Positions 1-8,460 of a DNA stretch of 64,000 bases are shown one piece after another. A program made the position numbers and the translations under genes. Every line of letters starts with the position of its first letter. Position 1 is the stretch's first letter. The notes beneath the pieces are model-generated. The model ran no database searches, had not been told where the DNA came from, and was given only the letters and a program-made list of their open reading frames with translations. This stretch comes from Ottowia testudinis (GTDB lineage Bacteria; Pseudomonadota; Gammaproteobacteria; Burkholderiales; Burkholderiaceae_C), in the NCBI RefSeq assembly GCF_017498525.1, contig NZ_CP071796.1:496001-560000 (forward strand), read 5' to 3'.

Positions 1-270
<270 letters not shown>

Positions 271-290
271 ACGCGGCGAGGGACTGCCCC

Positions 291-1637
291 ATGAAATCGC
301 TCGTCCGCGCCTTCGCACTGGTGGCTGGAATGCTGCTGTGCGGCGCCGCCCTGGGGCAAACTGATCCTGAAATCGCAGCATCGGCCGCTGCCGCCGCTTC
401 GGCACCCGCGCCGCGCATCGATTCCGGCGACACCGCCTGGATGCTGACCTCGACCTTGCTGGTGATCCTGATGATCGTGCCTGGCCTGGCGCTGTTCTAC
501 GGCGGCCTGGCGCGCAGCAAGAACATGCTGAGCGTGCTGGTGCAGGTGTTCGTGGTGTTTTCGCTCGTCAGCGTGCTGTGGGCGGTGTACGGCTACAGCC
601 TGGCCTTCAGCGGCGAGGGCCACATCGTCGGCGGCCTGGGCAAGCTGTTCCTGGCCGGCGTGACGCCCGCGACCTTCGGCGCGCTGCCGACGGTGCCCGA
701 ATATGTGTTCTTGGCGTTTCAGGGCACTTTCGCCGCCATCACCTGCTGCCTGATCGTTGGCTCGTTTGCCGAGCGCATCAAGTTCAGCGCCGTGCTGTTG
801 TTCATGGCGCTCTGGTTCAGCTTCAGCTACGTGCCGATGGCGCACATCGTTTGGGGCGGCGGTTTGCTGGCGCGCGATGGCGCGCTTGACTTTGCCGGCG
901 GCACCGTGGTGCACATCAACGCCGGCATCGCCGCGCTGGTGGGCGCCTACATGGTGGGCAAGCGCCTGGGCTTCGGGCGCGAGGCCTTCACGCCGCACAG
1001 CCTGACGCTGACCATGGTGGGCGCGTCGCTGCTGTGGGTGGGCTGGTTCGGCTTCAACGCCGGCTCGGCCGGCGCGGCCAACGCCCAGGCGGGCCTGGCC
1101 TTCGTCAACACGGTGCTGGCCACGGCGGCGGCCACGCTGGCCTGGTCGGCGGGCGAGGCGCTGCACAAGGGCAAGGCGTCGATGCTGGGCGCCGCATCCG
1201 GCGCGGTGGCCGGGCTGGTGGCGGTGACGCCGGCGGCCGGCTTCGTCGGGCCGATGGGCGGGATCGTCATCGGCGCCGTGGCGGGCTTCGTGTGCATCTG
1301 GGGCGTGGGCGGTCTGAAGCGCCTGCTGCGCGCCGACGACGCGTTCGACGTCTTCGGCGTGCACGGCGTGGGCGGCATCATCGGCGCCCTGCTGACCGGC
1401 GTGTTCGCCGCGCCGGCCCTGGGCGGCACCGGCGGCACCGACGCGGCCAGCTTCAGCATGGGCGCGCAGGTGTGGATCCAGCTCAAGAGCGTGCTGTTCA
1501 CTGTGATCTGGTCGGGCGTGGTCTCGGTCATCGCCTACAAGATCGTCGACCTTATGGTGGGCCTGCGCGTGACCGAGGAGAAGGAGCGCGAGGGGCTGGA
1601 CATTTCGTGTCACGGGGAGACGGCGTACAGCCGGTGA
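291..1637 (+). CDS. amtB: Ammonium transporter AmtB
   Basis: Inner-membrane trimeric channel for ammonium/ammonia, blocked by GlnK binding when nitrogen is plentiful. The 448-residue product has a cleavable signal peptide (about residues 1-23, ending AALGQ) followed by eleven hydrophobic segments. Family hallmarks: ALFYGGLARSKN after TM1, the pore histidine in PMAHIVW (His185) and its twin in GVHGVGG (His358), matching His168/His318 of the E. coli protein. I chose ATG 291, preceded by a GAGG-like ribosome site, over an in-frame GTG overlapping the glnK stop. Co-transcription with glnK is expected; no promoter is seen between them. The downstream neighbour is an AT-rich insert, so the operon probably ends here. 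Confidence 0.95.
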   Translation: MKSLVRAFALVAGMLLCGAALGQTDPEIAASAAAAASAPAPRIDSGDTAWMLTSTLLVILMIVPGLALFYGGLARSKNMLSVLVQVFVVFSLVSVLWAVYGYSLAFSGEGHIVGGLGKLFLAGVTPATFGALPTVPEYVFLAFQGTFAAITCCLIVGSFAERIKFSAVLLFMALWFSFSYVPMAHIVWGGGLLARDGALDFAGGTVVHINAGIAALVGAYMVGKRLGFGREAFTPHSLTLTMVGASLLWVGWFGFNAGSAGAANAQAGLAFVNTVLATAAATLAWSAGEALHKGKASMLGAASGAVAGLVAVTPAAGFVGPMGGIVIGAVAGFVCIWGVGGLKRLLRADDAFDVFGVHGVGGIIGALLTGVFAAPALGGTGGTDAASFSMGAQVWIQLKSVLFTVIWSGVVSVIAYKIVDLMVGLRVTEEKEREGLDISCHGETAYSR

Positions 1638-1731
1638 TTCCCGAATATTCCCCGGCGCTTGTTGGCCAACGCACTGCTGTATCCTGTTGCAAGGCCACGC
1701 CACAGAGGACTGGCACATTAGAGAGGAAGCA

Positions 1732-2436
1732 ATGCCCCTAACACTGCAAGAAGTATTAGAGCTAAACCGGCAAACTGGCCGAGGATTTGATGACGAAGGC
1801 AACTTCAGGCCATTCACTTCGGAAGAGTTTCTGCAAGTTTCCATCGAGCTCGGGTCGACCCAGCTGTTCCCGCCCTATCGCGCTCTTCACGAGAACTTAG
1901 CCGCGTGGATAAAAAACACACTGAATCCAAAAACCACTCTTGAAATCGGAAGTGGGCCAGGTTATCTTCTTAGTTGCCTGGCAGACATGGGTATTGACGC
2001 TCAGGGAGTCGATGGAAGTTTGGCAAGCCAAGCATTTTTTTTCCAACATCATCCGCCGCATCGTGCTCGCTATGTAATTGATCCAACGCTTACAGGGGCT
2101 TATTTAAAGAAAGACGTAGTGCTGGCAATTGAAGTTTTTGAGCATATTCCGGATGATGGTCTTGGTAATATTCTTCATAAAATAAAGAGCGAAATTCAAC
2201 CAAGGTGGATCGTATTTTCTTCGACCCCGCACGAAGACCCGAATCCAGGGTGGGATTTGCAGTGGGGGCATATAAATATTAAGCGGCCGGAGGAATGGCA
2301 GTCATTATTTAAAAAATACGGCTTCGAGCTTGATGATGCCCGAAAGCCACCAGTGACTGAATGGGCGCAGCTGTACGTAAATAAAAATAGACATAAATAT
2401 CTAGCTAACTACTCGTTTAATCTTCAGAGTAGCTAA
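1732..2436 (+). CDS. Class I SAM-dependent methyltransferase
   Basis: Probable S-adenosylmethionine-dependent methyltransferase of 234 residues. Motif I is EIGSGPGYLL (from residue 71), the acidic end of beta-2 is in AQGVDGS, and a methyltransferase-type EVFEHIP motif starts at residue 134. The ATG follows a good AGAGGAA ribosome site at 1721-1727. The gene is much richer in A+T than amtB and glcE on either side and uses AT-ending codons freely, suggesting recent transfer. Its companions on the opposite strand (another methyltransferase and an RgpF-like protein) suggest a role in decorating a surface glycan or sugar precursor. The substrate cannot be read from the sequence. Confidence 0.75.
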   Translation: MPLTLQEVLELNRQTGRGFDDEGNFRPFTSEEFLQVSIELGSTQLFPPYRALHENLAAWIKNTLNPKTTLEIGSGPGYLLSCLADMGIDAQGVDGSLASQAFFFQHHPPHRARYVIDPTLTGAYLKKDVVLAIEVFEHIPDDGLGNILHKIKSEIQPRWIVFSSTPHEDPNPGWDLQWGHINIKRPEEWQSLFKKYGFELDDARKPPVTEWAQLYVNKNRHKYLANYSFNLQSS

Positions 2437-2486
2437 GATCTTGAAAAAGATCGCAATGAGTTCTCGTTGTATGGAGTCTCATGGTG

Positions 2487-3398
2487 TTAGCTATTAGCGG
2501 TTATCGCGGCGCGAGGTTTGCGAAGTGACTCCAGTTTTGTGATGTCTTCTTTTGGGATATTGTTGGTATTTTTAAAATGGGCATAGAATTCAAATCCTGC
2601 CTCTTCAATTTGGACTAGTGAGAGTGGAATTAATCCAAGAATCATACAGTCCAGCATAATCGACGTGAAGCTTTCGGGGGTAAAAACCCATACATGAGCA
2701 TCCATGTAATCTTGGGGTGCGTCGCTAGCAAGTCGTTTTTTAAGATCGGAAAATGCGTCTGTGACTTGATTGGCATACTTCGGCGTCCCTGGGTGTTGAG
2801 GAGTCGTCGGGACGTTTTCGGCAAACGATGCATTGAAATCAAATAATGTCCATAAATCGGGTTTGATATGATTTTCATGAAAGGCGCGAAACACGTCGAT
2901 AAATCTAGATAATGACCTCGCGTAGTCAAAAGTAAATCTTTTGTTGGGTATCGCCATTGACAGAATTCCGCCGGGCTTCAGGGTTCTGCCGCATGCAAGC
3001 AAAAAACGAATTGGGTTGGGTAAGTGTTCAAAGTTGTGGGAAGAAATGATGTAGTCGAATGTCCCAAGCTCACCACGCCTTTCGATGGCAATATCTAGCT
3101 CGGTAGCGGAGGTTACGATGTCGACTGGTTCAATTAAATCTATTTTATCTTTAACGTTAGGGTCGTTTTTCGCGTTTTCCTTGAGCCGATCAAAATCGAA
3201 GACATCTAATGTGAGGCAATTATAGCCTTTGGCTTTTGGCGCGAGTGGGTTATGATATGGGGCAATTTCAATGCCTCTCATGGAGAGGTTGATGTATCGA
3301 AGGATCTTTTGCTCTCTGGTTTTAGGCTCTTGATTGGGGTTTCTGTAAAGGTTGTATTTTTGGCGATTGATATTTATCTTGTACGACGGAAGGGTCAT
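2487..3398 (-). CDS. SAM-dependent methyltransferase of a glycan locus
   Basis: Cytoplasmic 303-residue protein with a methyltransferase type 11-like core. RGIEIAPYHNP (41-51) looks like the SAM motif I region and IISSHNFEHLPNP (117-129) is the post-beta-4 motif often seen in methyltransferases next to glycosyltransferases. LKPGG and AIPNKRFTFD follow, as in the family. It is AT-rich and lies downstream of the RgpF-like gene on the same strand, separated by about 265 bp, so the two may share a transcript. The 50-bp gap to the convergent methyltransferase at 2436 has no obvious terminator. Function is inferred from family and context only. Confidence 0.72.
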   Translation of the reverse strand: MTLPSYKININRQKYNLYRNPNQEPKTREQKILRYINLSMRGIEIAPYHNPLAPKAKGYNCLTLDVFDFDRLKENAKNDPNVKDKIDLIEPVDIVTSATELDIAIERRGELGTFDYIISSHNFEHLPNPIRFLLACGRTLKPGGILSMAIPNKRFTFDYARSLSRFIDVFRAFHENHIKPDLWTLFDFNASFAENVPTTPQHPGTPKYANQVTDAFSDLKKRLASDAPQDYMDAHVWVFTPESFTSIMLDCMILGLIPLSLVQIEEAGFEFYAHFKNTNNIPKEDITKLESLRKPRAAITANS

Positions 3399-3587
3399 GG
3401 GGTTGCATTAAATTTCTATAGCAATATAAACATAAAGAGGCATATCTTAAAGATTTGACCAGAATGACATAATGTTTATATGCTGGATAAAAGACGATGC
3501 CGTAGCGTGGATTACTCGATGCCGAGCGAGTTGAGGCGAGTGTAACTCCTGTATGCCTCGCATGAGCAAAGGTGTTTTGACGGCAAC

Positions 3588-3619
3588 CTATGGGGCATAT
3601 GGGGCATATGGGGATATGT
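3588..3619. repeat. Short tandem repeat GGGGCATAT
   Basis: Three imperfect tandem copies of a 9-bp unit (GGGGCATAT, GGGGCATAT, then GGGGATAT) in the 265-bp gap between two AT-rich island genes. The rest of the gap has no coding sequence I can support. Tandem units here could vary in number by slippage. Confidence 0.6.
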
Positions 3620-3663
3620 GGGTGGGTGAGTTTCTAATAAAATAAGTATTCCTTTATGAGTAT

Positions 3664-4518
3664 TTAGTAGTATGCGTCTTTGGCAATTGCGGGAACTTGC
3701 GTTGATCTCCAGTCTGGTTTTTGAAGTAAGGATTGAAATTGCCATCCATATAGTGATTTTCTTATGAAATCGAGCTTAACGATTCCGTATCGAAAAAATA
3801 ATTGATCCCATAGAAAGTGGGTCGGATTCAGTGTCTTGGCTTGCTTCAGGTCAATGGGGCAGCTTTCTGATTCGTCCGGAATGGCGAGGTACGTTCCCGA
3901 CTGTACGACTGCACGCATGATGGCCATCGTTTTTTCACGCGCAGTTGGTTGATATATCGACACTAGCGAAAATCCTTTGGATTGGAAGTGTCTCGACATT
4001 CCGATCTCGTATTTCTGGATAACTTCGTCTCGGTCCGAGATTGGAGTCATGTCGCTCCACCATGACTTCATGGCCTCCGACGAGATCACCTGTGGGCCAT
4101 CGAACAGAATGCAAAATGACTGAAGGTGTTCGGAAAAATCAAAAGATTTTGTTAGACCAACCAATTGCCCGGTTTGAGGGCGTTTTAAGACGGCTGCCAG
4201 AAACTTCTCTGGATCGATTATGATGAATGAGCTATTCATGATGAGAAGCCGGTCATAGCTGCAATTGGATTGAAGTTCTTCTAGCCCTATTTTATAGGAC
4301 CAAAAATCATATCCAAAATTATCTCGGCTGATGATCTTGCAATACGGCGCCAGCGATTTTCTTGATTTGATTGAAATCTTGGTCGAAACTAGGACAATGT
4401 CTTTGGTGTAGTGGTTGCGAGCATGATTGATGAAATTAATCATGTATACGGGGATTTTCCCTTCTGGATGATAGTGTGCAATCACTATCCCGTTTTTTTC
4501 GTTGGCTATAGCTTGCAT
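3664..4518 (-). CDS. Rhamnan synthesis F-like protein
   Basis: Resembles the RgpF (rhamnan synthesis protein F) family found in bacterial polysaccharide loci. The family signature is visible near residues 67-95: DNFGYDFWSYKIGLEEL, the pattern N-x-G-x-D-x-x-x-Y-x-x-G-L, followed by LIMNSSFI. The rest (YHPEGKIP near the N-terminus; WWSDM, NPTHFLWDQL later) also fits. I chose ATG 4518 over a TTG six codons upstream; neither has a strong ribosome site. About 284 residues is the size of a single-domain RgpF module. Strongly AT-rich, like its two neighbours. Role inferred: assembly or modification of a rhamnose-containing surface glycan. Confidence 0.65.
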   Translation of the reverse strand: MQAIANEKNGIVIAHYHPEGKIPVYMINFINHARNHYTKDIVLVSTKISIKSRKSLAPYCKIISRDNFGYDFWSYKIGLEELQSNCSYDRLLIMNSSFIIIDPEKFLAAVLKRPQTGQLVGLTKSFDFSEHLQSFCILFDGPQVISSEAMKSWWSDMTPISDRDEVIQKYEIGMSRHFQSKGFSLVSIYQPTAREKTMAIMRAVVQSGTYLAIPDESESCPIDLKQAKTLNPTHFLWDQLFFRYGIVKLDFIRKSLYGWQFQSLLQKPDWRSTQVPAIAKDAYY

Positions 4519-4655
4519 CGGCTTAGGTTTACTCAATTTGGGGTGTGGTGGCTGGCGTGTGCGGCAACCGTCGGCGGTGGTCGCAATTCTAAATTTTAGT
4601 GAGTATCATCTTTTTAAGAGTGGAACTGTGTTGCCGCGTGAATACAGACAGCGAT

Positions 4656-5723
4656 ATGAATGAGGTGAAAGCCATCGCTGAGAAAGTGCGCAAAGCCTCC
4701 GAGCGCGCGCGGCCGTTGCGCATCCGTGGCGGCGGGACCAAGGACTTCTATGGTCAGCGCCTGCACGGTGAGCTGCTCGACGTGCGGGCGCTGGCTGGCG
4801 TAGTCGAGTACGAGCCGAGCGAGCTGGTTGTCACCGTGCGCGCCGGCACGCGCCTGCGCGAGCTGCAGGCGCTGCTGGCCGAGCGCGGCCAGTGCCTGCC
4901 GTTCGAGCCGCCGCGCTTTGGCGTGGGCGGCACGGTGGGCGGGATTGTGGCGTCCGGCCTGTCCGGTCCAGCACGCGCCAGCGTCGGCAGCCTGCGCGAC
5001 TACGTCCTCGGGGTGCAAATCATCAACGGCCGAGGTGAGCTGCTCACCTTCGGCGGCCAGGTGATGAAGAACGTGGCGGGCTACGACGTCAGCCGGCTGC
5101 TGGCCGGATCGCTGGGCACGTTGGGCGTGATCACGCAGGTCAGCCTGAAGGTGCTGCCGCTGCCGCCGGCTGAAGCGACGCTGCTGTTCGAGCTGAGCGA
5201 GACCAGCGCGCGCCAGCAGCTCAACCGCTGGGGCGGCCAGCCGCTGCCTCTGAATGCCAGCTGCTGGGCCGACGGCCAGCTGGCGGTGCGGCTGCGCGGC
5301 GCGCAGGCGGCCATCGCCAGTGCCACCGCGTCGATGGGCGGCCAGGTGCTGTCGGCGGAGCGCGCCGAGCGCCAGTGGACGGCGCTGCGCGACCAGGCGC
5401 TGCCCTTCTTTCGCCTGGCGCCGGGCGAGGCGCTGTGGCGCGTCAGCGTGCCCGACACCGCCACGCCGCTCAACCTGGGGCCGACGCTGATCGAATGGCA
5501 TGGCGCGCAGCGCTGGGTCAAGGCCACGCCGCAAGACGCCGCGCTGGTGCGCGAGGCGGCGGCGCGCGCCGGCGGCCATGCCACGCTGTTTCGCGGCGGC
5601 GATGGCAGCGTGCCGGTGTTCACGCCGCTGTCGGCTCCGCTGGCGCGCATCCACCGCGCGCTGAAGGCCGAATTCGATCCCGCGGGCATCTTCGGCCCGG
5701 GCCGCATGTACCTGGATTTCTGA
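4656..5723 (+). CDS. glcE: Glycolate oxidase FAD-binding subunit GlcE
   Basis: FAD-binding PCMH-type subunit of the membrane-associated glycolate oxidase (glycolate to glyoxylate). RIRGGGTKDFYG near the N-terminus and GVGGTVGGIVASGLSGP are the FAD-binding signatures; ASVGSLRDYVLG and KNVAGYDVSRL follow as in GlcE proteins. It is about 355 residues, slightly shorter than GlcD-type oxidases, and lacks the GlcD C-terminal half. ATG 4656 is assigned by homology length; GTG 4638 is possible and no clear ribosome site decides it. It is followed immediately by glcF (TGATG junction). The usual partner glcD is not upstream: the AT-rich island is there instead. Confidence 0.88.
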   Translation: MNEVKAIAEKVRKASERARPLRIRGGGTKDFYGQRLHGELLDVRALAGVVEYEPSELVVTVRAGTRLRELQALLAERGQCLPFEPPRFGVGGTVGGIVASGLSGPARASVGSLRDYVLGVQIINGRGELLTFGGQVMKNVAGYDVSRLLAGSLGTLGVITQVSLKVLPLPPAEATLLFELSETSARQQLNRWGGQPLPLNASCWADGQLAVRLRGAQAAIASATASMGGQVLSAERAERQWTALRDQALPFFRLAPGEALWRVSVPDTATPLNLGPTLIEWHGAQRWVKATPQDAALVREAAARAGGHATLFRGGDGSVPVFTPLSAPLARIHRALKAEFDPAGIFGPGRMYLDF

Positions 5724-6979
5724 TGCAGACCGCGCTCGCCCCCGAATTTGCAGGCACCGACGCCGGCCGCGAGGCCGAGGCCATCCTGCGCAAGTGCGTG
5801 CACTGCGGTTTTTGCACCGCTACCTGCCCCACTTACCAGCTGCTGGGCGACGAGCTGGACGGCCCGCGCGGGCGCATCTACCTGATCAAGCAGGTGCTGG
5901 AGGGCGAAACCCCCACGCGCACCACGCAACTGCACCTGGACCGGTGCCTGACCTGCCGCAACTGCGAGACCACCTGCCCGAGCGGCGTGCGATACGGCCA
6001 CCTGGTCGACATCGGCCGCCAGATCGTCGAGGCCAAGGTGCCGCGCCCGCCGGCCGAGGCGCGCACGCGCCGGCTGCTGAAAAAAGGGCTGACCTCGCCC
6101 CTGTTCGGCCCGGCGATGCGGCTGGGCCAGTCGGTGCGCGGCTGGCTGCCGGTGGCGCTGCAAGCCAAGGTGCCCGAGCGGCGCGGCGCCGGCGCCTGGC
6201 CGCGCCGCACCCACCCGCGCAAGGTGCTGCTGCTCGAAGGCTGCGTGCAGCCGGCGATGGCGCCCAACATCAATGCCGCCACCGCGCGCGTGCTCGACGC
6301 CGCTGGCATCGAATGCGTGCTGGCGCGCGGCCAGGGCTGCTGCGGCGCCGTCAAGTTCCACTTGGCCGACGGCGCCGGCGGGCTGGCGCAGATGCGCGCC
6401 AACATCGACGCCTGGTGGCCGCACATCGAGCGCGGCGCAGCGCACGGCGGGGTGGAGGCCATCGTCATCAACGCCTCGGGCTGCGGCGCCATGGTCAAGG
6501 ACTACGGCCACCTGCTGCGCCACGAGCCGCGCTATGCCGGCCGCGCCGAAAAGGTGTCGGCCCTGGCGCGCGACCTGAGCGAGCTGCTGCCCGACATCGC
6601 CGCCGCGCTGGCCGGCCGCGTGCGCCCCACCGCCGAGGTGCTGGCCTGGCACCCGCCCTGCACGCTGCAGCACGGCCAGCAACTGCGTGGCGGTGTCGAG
6701 CAGCACCTGGGCGCGCTGGGGTTCAAGCTGCAGCCGGCCGCGCAGGAGCCGCACCTGTGCTGCGGCTCGGCCGGCACCTATTCGGTGCTGCAGCCCGCGC
6801 TGGCGACGCAGTTGCGCGACCGCAAGCTGGGCCACCTGCTGGGCGAGCGCGCCGCCGACCGGCCGGCTGCCGTGCTGTCGGCCAACATCGGCTGCATCAC
6901 GCACCTGCAGTCGGGCACTGAGCTGCCGGTGCGGCATTGGGTGGAATTGCTCGACGAAGCGCTGAGTGCTTCAAAATAG
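5723..6979 (+). CDS. glcF: Glycolate oxidase iron-sulfur subunit GlcF
   Basis: Iron-sulfur subunit carrying electrons from the flavin subunits of glycolate oxidase to the quinone pool. Two 4Fe-4S motifs of the CxxCxxCxxxC type occur at residues 25-35 (CVHCGFCTATC) and 75-85 (CLTCRNCETTC). Two CCG (heterodisulfide-reductase-type) domains follow, with GQGCCGAV and HLCCGSAGTYS. The ATG overlaps the glcE stop by one base, so the pair is translationally coupled. The last codons and the TAG stop come from a copy of dispersed repeat A, so the C-terminal Ser-Ala-Ser-Lys tail is repeat-derived. Confidence 0.93.
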   Translation: MQTALAPEFAGTDAGREAEAILRKCVHCGFCTATCPTYQLLGDELDGPRGRIYLIKQVLEGETPTRTTQLHLDRCLTCRNCETTCPSGVRYGHLVDIGRQIVEAKVPRPPAEARTRRLLKKGLTSPLFGPAMRLGQSVRGWLPVALQAKVPERRGAGAWPRRTHPRKVLLLEGCVQPAMAPNINAATARVLDAAGIECVLARGQGCCGAVKFHLADGAGGLAQMRANIDAWWPHIERGAAHGGVEAIVINASGCGAMVKDYGHLLRHEPRYAGRAEKVSALARDLSELLPDIAAALAGRVRPTAEVLAWHPPCTLQHGQQLRGGVEQHLGALGFKLQPAAQEPHLCCGSAGTYSVLQPALATQLRDRKLGHLLGERAADRPAAVLSANIGCITHLQSGTELPVRHWVELLDEALSASK

Positions 6980-7022
6980 ATAGCTTCTTGCGCTTGATGG
7001 GCAAGCGCTAGAGCCCAAAAAT
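6971..7022 (-). repeat. Repeat A, copy 1
   Basis: Well-preserved copy: hairpin GCGCTTG-N5-CAAGCGC at 6990-7008 flanked by ATAGATAGCTTCT and CTAGAGCCC. It supplies the stop codon of glcF and could form a terminator-like hairpin after it. Strand gives orientation relative to the form ending in AGCTAT. Confidence 0.85.
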
Positions 7023-7195
7023 TTCATGAACCGAGGGCCGCGCGGCGCTTGCGGCCGACGCCGCCTCGGGCAGTGTGCAAAAGTCTCGATCGCGCGGCGG
7101 CGCGGCAACACGGCGGTGCAGCAATCGCCGGCGGGGGCGCCGGTGTTCGCGCAGGAATGGCGCAGCCATCGACACGGCGGCCGACACGGCGGAAA

Positions 7196-8266
7196 ATGAA
7201 CCGATACCCCGCATTCGCGTGCCGGCCCTGGCGGGCGCGCCGAACCACGGAGCGTCCCCTCGCCTTGCGCCACACGTACATCTTTGTTGGTCTGACGCCG
7301 TCTGAACGATCGCTGCTCGAATCGCTGTTCGAGTTCGACCAGCAGGCGGGCGAGCAATTGGTGCCGGCGCGGCGGCCGGAAGATGCGCACCTGATCGTTG
7401 CCAACGGCGATGACCGCGCGGTGATCGAGGGCTTGCGCGCTAGCAACCCGCATGCCTTGATCGTGCTGGTGGGGCAGCCGGCCGGCCACCCGGTCGACGC
7501 CATGCCCGTGCTGCGCCGCCCGCTCGAGATGCACGCGGTGGTCGAGGCGCTCAGCCGGCTCGACTGGCCCAGCGAGCTGCAAGGCAGCGAGCCGACCGAT
7601 TTTGGCGGCACCTTCGGCCCTTCGACCACGGCGCCGGCCACGCCAGCCCTCAGCACCCCGACGCATCCTGAGCCCACGCCGGAGGCGCCGCACCGCGACG
7701 CCTCGGCCTTCGCGCCCACCACGGCATCGGACCTCGGGCCCGCGCCCGCCGGTACCGCGGCAAGCGCGCCCGCACGGGCCCTTTCGGCACGCGCCACCTG
7801 GACCACCAGCGAACACGCGCCGCTGGCGGACGCACCCGCGCGCGCGGGTGCGGACGCGGCCTTCATCAGCGATCCCGACGCCGACGTGCTGGTGGTCGCT
7901 GGCGCGCTGGGCCGGCGCTCGCACACGCTGCCGCGCGGGCTGCGCCGCCTTGGCGTGCGCGTGCGGTTGGTGGAAGGCGCTGACTCGGCGCTGCGCTCGG
8001 CCGAACTGCGGCCGCTGCCGTTCGTGTTTCTCGACCAGGTCTCGCTGGGCGGCGAACTGCTGCCGCTGGCGCGCGCGCTGGTGGCGCTGCGCCCGCTGCC
8101 GGGGCAGCCGCCGCACGTGGTGGTGGTGGCGCGCCGCGGCTCGGCGTTCGACCGCCTGCGCGCGCGCGCGATCGGCTGCGTCTGGATGGGCGTGCCCATC
8201 GAGCGCGAGCGCCTGCTGGCCTTCTTCGCGCGCCGTGGGCTGCACCCTCGGCCGAGGGCTGGATAA
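7196..8266 (+). CDS. Unknown protein with two receiver-like modules
   Basis: Unrecognised 356-residue protein. An N-terminal alpha/beta-like module (RHTYIFVGLTPSERSLLESLFEF ... ALIVLVG ... VLRRPLEMHAVVEAL) looks like a degenerate response-regulator receiver: alternating hydrophobic strands and an R-P-L in the place of the receiver K-P loop. A long Pro/Ala/Thr linker follows, then a second module (DVLVVAGAL ... GLRRLGVRVRLVEGA ... LPFVFLDQ ... VVVVARRG ... CVWMGVP) with the same strand spacing. No conserved phospho-acceptor Asp can be assigned with confidence. ATG 7196 follows GGCGGA; further upstream the frame is low-complexity and unlikely to be translated. No operon partner. Function unknown. 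Confidence 0.6.
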   Translation: MNRYPAFACRPWRARRTTERPLALRHTYIFVGLTPSERSLLESLFEFDQQAGEQLVPARRPEDAHLIVANGDDRAVIEGLRASNPHALIVLVGQPAGHPVDAMPVLRRPLEMHAVVEALSRLDWPSELQGSEPTDFGGTFGPSTTAPATPALSTPTHPEPTPEAPHRDASAFAPTTASDLGPAPAGTAASAPARALSARATWTTSEHAPLADAPARAGADAAFISDPDADVLVVAGALGRRSHTLPRGLRRLGVRVRLVEGADSALRSAELRPLPFVFLDQVSLGGELLPLARALVALRPLPGQPPHVVVVARRGSAFDRLRARAIGCVWMGVPIERERLLAFFARRGLHPRPRAG

Positions 8267-8301
8267 CCTATCAATTCGGCACGAAGAAGTTTGAACCGTT
8301 C

Positions 8302-8347
8302 CCACTGAGCCTGCCCTCGGGCTTCGACAGGCTCAGCCCGAACGGAA
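8302..8347. repeat. Inverted repeat, CTGAGCCTG/CAGGCTCAG type
   Basis: CTGAGCCTGCCCTCGGGC facing GGCTTCGACAGGCTCAGCCC, an intergenic palindrome type common in many proteobacterial genomes, in the 194-bp gap between two convergent genes. It could act as a bidirectional terminator, but there is no T-run. Confidence 0.65.
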
Positions 8348-8460
8348 TTTGAAACTTCACTGGGCCGTGCTGTAAAAACGGCGGTTGACCGTTTGTTTTC
8401 TTCATCAACGTGTTGTGGTGCTTGAGTTTTTTGGCTTCGTGGCCGCTCAACCCCGTGGGG

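Noticed and set aside
5081-6937. Minus-strand frame of about 618 codons opposite glcE-glcF
   Set aside because: glcE and glcF motifs are unmistakable on the plus strand; the opposite frame is low-complexity.
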